A program made the translations under genes and the position numbers. Positions 62,144 to 64,000 of a stretch of DNA of 64,000 bases are shown piece by piece. The stretch's first letter is position 1. The number at the start of each line of letters is the position of its first letter. Below the pieces are notes generated by a model. That model searched no databases. It was not told the origin of the DNA and saw only the letters and a program-made list of their open reading frames with translations. The stretch is from the NCBI RefSeq assembly GCF_003259835.1, contig NZ_QLMI01000002.1:1-64000 (forward strand), written 5' to 3'. The stretch is from Flavobacterium aquaticum. Its GTDB lineage: Bacteria > Bacteroidota > Bacteroidia > Flavobacteriales > Flavobacteriaceae.

Positions 62144-63292
62144 TTACAAAATATTCCTTCTTTGGGCTTTCCACCATCTTTCTGGAATTTCCTGCTCGCA
62201 AGCTGCTAAATAATCTTCATGTGTGCAAGGTAATAACGTATTTCTTTTTAATTTATTGTTAACATTTGTTAAAAACGGTATTTCAATCCACCATCTTGCG
62301 GTTTTATTACTCTTGTAAAAGATTAATTCTTCATCTTCTATAGGAACAATATACTTTATATAGTTCTCTTTTGTTCCAAATGGATACTCATTTGAACGAA
62401 AACAAAATCCTTCAATAAAATACCACAGCATTTGAGCTGTTAAAACAACTTCATTTCCATTTGGATTAAAATTAAAAATTCCAAATGAAGTTACTTTATC
62501 ACTAATTCCAGCATAACGTGTTAGAGCGCAAATTTCTTTTCCTGTAAATCCGTTTGGATTAAAAACAGCAAAATTTCCTGAATAAGACGATTGTACCGAA
62601 TTCATATCGATACTTACCAAATCCGCATCTCTAAAAACAGGTTCTGCTACGGCAATGTTGTTTGAAACTTCTCCTAAACGATAGGCTTCAAAGTATAATT
62701 TCTCGATTAAATCGATTTCTTCTTGCGAATTAAAATACGTTTGAAAACCTAAGTTACTGAAATTAAATAGATTATTAGGTTCTTCTACGATAATTTTCGA
62801 CAAATAAGACTCCGAATCCAATTTATTCTCTTTAGAAAAATCAAATTGATTGTCTACGGAAACCAAATTTACCATTTGATCTAAATTATCATAACCGCGA
62901 TACATTGGATAAGTTAAATCTTGACTTCCACCAATAACAACTGGAATAATTCTTTTCTTAATTAACTCAGCAATCAAACTTTTTACAACAAAATAGGTGT
63001 CTTCAATACTAGCCCCTGCCTCAATTGACCCTAAATCTACAATGGAAGCATTCCAATTACCAGGAAAAAGAATGTAAAATTGCTTTCTGAAATAGTCGAA
63101 AGAAAAATCATCATTGTCTTTTGCATTTCCTCTAAACTCATTTACTGTAAAAATCGCTATAGCAACATTATCTAAAACAGGAAAATCTGTCTGCGTATGA
63201 AACACCACTTTTTTTCCCAATGTTTGATTGGATAACTTAGAGATATATTCCTCTACAGAAGTTGAAATAGGTTGTAAAAAATCAAAAACCAT
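62144..63292 (-). CDS. Arginase/formimidoylglutamase-fold protein with degenerate metal site
   Basis: 382 residues of the arginase fold: VVIGGSQDLTYPMYRGY, VNLVSVDNQFDF and DLVSIDMNSVQSSYSG align with GGDHS, DAHxD and SxDxDxxD. Both metal-ligand His are replaced by Gln and two Asp are lost, so canonical Mn-dependent ureohydrolase activity is unlikely. Homologs in Bacteroidota are often named formimidoylglutamase. It starts 3 bp after topA and is probably co-transcribed with it. Confidence 0.75.
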   Translation of the reverse strand: MVFDFLQPISTSVEEYISKLSNQTLGKKVVFHTQTDFPVLDNVAIAIFTVNEFRGNAKDNDDFSFDYFRKQFYILFPGNWNASIVDLGSIEAGASIEDTYFVVKSLIAELIKKRIIPVVIGGSQDLTYPMYRGYDNLDQMVNLVSVDNQFDFSKENKLDSESYLSKIIVEEPNNLFNFSNLGFQTYFNSQEEIDLIEKLYFEAYRLGEVSNNIAVAEPVFRDADLVSIDMNSVQSSYSGNFAVFNPNGFTGKEICALTRYAGISDKVTSFGIFNFNPNGNEVVLTAQMLWYFIEGFCFRSNEYPFGTKENYIKYIVPIEDEELIFYKSNKTARWWIEIPFLTNVNNKLKRNTLLPCTHEDYLAACEQEIPERWWKAQRRNIL

Positions 63293-63295
63293 TGC

Positions 63296-64000
63296 TTATT
63301 TCTTTTTAGCGGTTGTTTTCTTAGCTGGTGCTTTTTTTGTCGCTGTCTTTTTAGCTGGTGTTTTCTTTTCAATCATTTCCTGAACTTGCACCAATGTTAA
63401 TTTACTTGCATCAACATCTTTACTCAATTCAATTTTGATTTTACCTTTGGTAATTACAGAACGACCCCAACGTGCTTTTTCCACTTTAATTCCTTCCTCT
63501 TTCCAATCGTGTATTACTTTATCAATGTCTTTTTGTTGTTTTTCTTCAATTAACTCATTCAAATCTGACTGCGATAAATTATCGAAGTTGTATTTCTTAT
63601 TTACATTAATAAACATTCCATTCCATTTAATGAAAGGTCCAAAACGACCAACACCTTTTTGAATTGGTAATCCATCATAAGTTCCAATTGGTGCATCAGC
63701 CTGAACTTTCTCATCAATTAAACCTTGAGCGGTTTCCATAGTAACATCCATTGGATCTACTCCTTTTGGTAAGGAAATAAACTGAGAACCGAAACGAACA
63801 TAAGGACCAAAACGACCATTATTCACTTCAATTTCTTCTCCTTTATATGTACCTAATTGTTTTGGAAGTAAAAATAAGTTCAATACTTCTTCCAAAGTGA
63901 TATTTCCAATATTTTGATCTTGACGCAAACTAGCAAACTGCTTGTTTTCATCTTCGGCATCTCCAATTTGAGCCATTGCTCCATATTTTCCTAAACGAAC
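63296..64000 (-). CDS. topA: DNA topoisomerase I, C-terminal part (5' cut by the window end)
   Basis: The frame runs open to the last base of the window, so the N-terminal catalytic part lies outside. Visible are repeats such as IGTYDGLPIQKGVGRFGPFIKWNGMFINVN and LGTYKGEEIEVNNGRFGPYVRFGSQFISLPKG, typical of the C-terminal region of Bacteroidota TopA, and a Lys/Ala/Thr-rich basic tail that ends in KKTTAKKK. TopA relaxes negative supercoils. Confidence 0.9.
   Translation of the reverse strand, partial: VRLGKYGAMAQIGDAEDENKQFASLRQDQNIGNITLEEVLNLFLLPKQLGTYKGEEIEVNNGRFGPYVRFGSQFISLPKGVDPMDVTMETAQGLIDEKVQADAPIGTYDGLPIQKGVGRFGPFIKWNGMFINVNKKYNFDNLSQSDLNELIEEKQQKDIDKVIHDWKEEGIKVEKARWGRSVITKGKIKIELSKDVDASKLTLVQVQEMIEKKTPAKKTATKKAPAKKTTAKKK

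Overview
The window comes from a Bacteroidota chromosome, most likely Flavobacterium or a close relative. The evidence is very low G+C, a complete type IX secretion/gliding core (gldK-gldL-gldM-gldN), a type B T9SS C-terminal domain on a repeat-rich surface protein, AsmA, GSCFA and DUF4230 family genes, promoters with the Bacteroidota -7 element (TAnnTTTG-like), and little sign of Shine-Dalgarno sequences. Assignments rest on motif reading only; no database search was run.

Layout. 1-7.5 kb: 3' part of a T9SS surface protein, an AsmA protein, aromatic amino acid hydroxylase and a rhodanese. 7.5-11 kb: three tandem secreted YD-repeat-like paralogs. 11-17.7 kb: an outer-membrane protein, a two-component system (TCS1), a small membrane coiled-coil protein, DUF4230 and an OmpA/PD40 protein. 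17.7-20 kb: acyltransferase, DUF1761 and J-domain/KTSC protein. 20.0-35.1 kb: an integrative element bounded by 59-bp direct repeats made of the 3' end and terminator of an initiator tRNA gene. It carries four unknown or exported proteins, an HTH regulator, RadC, a small unknown protein, a very large NTPase (1649 aa) with a C-terminal phospholipase-D-like domain, DUF3871, a RecA-like ATPase, an SF2 helicase and an IntDOT-like tyrosine recombinase. No relaxase or virion gene is visible. 35.0-35.6 kb: tRNA remnant, frameshifted GIY-YIG gene and two intact tRNA-fMet genes. 35.7-50.2 kb: era, der, a large outer-membrane beta-barrel protein, LemA/TPM cluster, MerR, M23 peptidase, alaS, small exported proteins, RidA and GSCFA. 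50.2-53.8 kb: a second two-component system (TCS2) with a YbjN-like exported protein and two tiny membrane proteins. 53.8-64 kb: ABC-F ATPase, DUF983, FAD oxidase, gldN-M-L-K, an arginase-fold protein and the 3' end of topA.

Two things stand out. First, the two TCSs, about 38 kb apart, have nearly identical LuxR-type DNA-binding helices. Six copies of one palindrome (AATACG-N8-CGTATT) lie upstream of genes next to them. In five, the distance from palindrome centre to the end of the -7 box is exactly 38.5 bp, and in the sixth 37.5 bp. This defines a previously unlabelled regulon that includes two tiny single-pass membrane proteins (42 and 37 aa) sharing an LLLNxYN C-terminus. Second, the mobile element carries as its only large cargo a STAND-like NTPase with a long helical middle and a C-terminal HDR...GTSFNS nuclease-like domain, a good candidate for an anti-phage defence gene with the effector at the unusual end.
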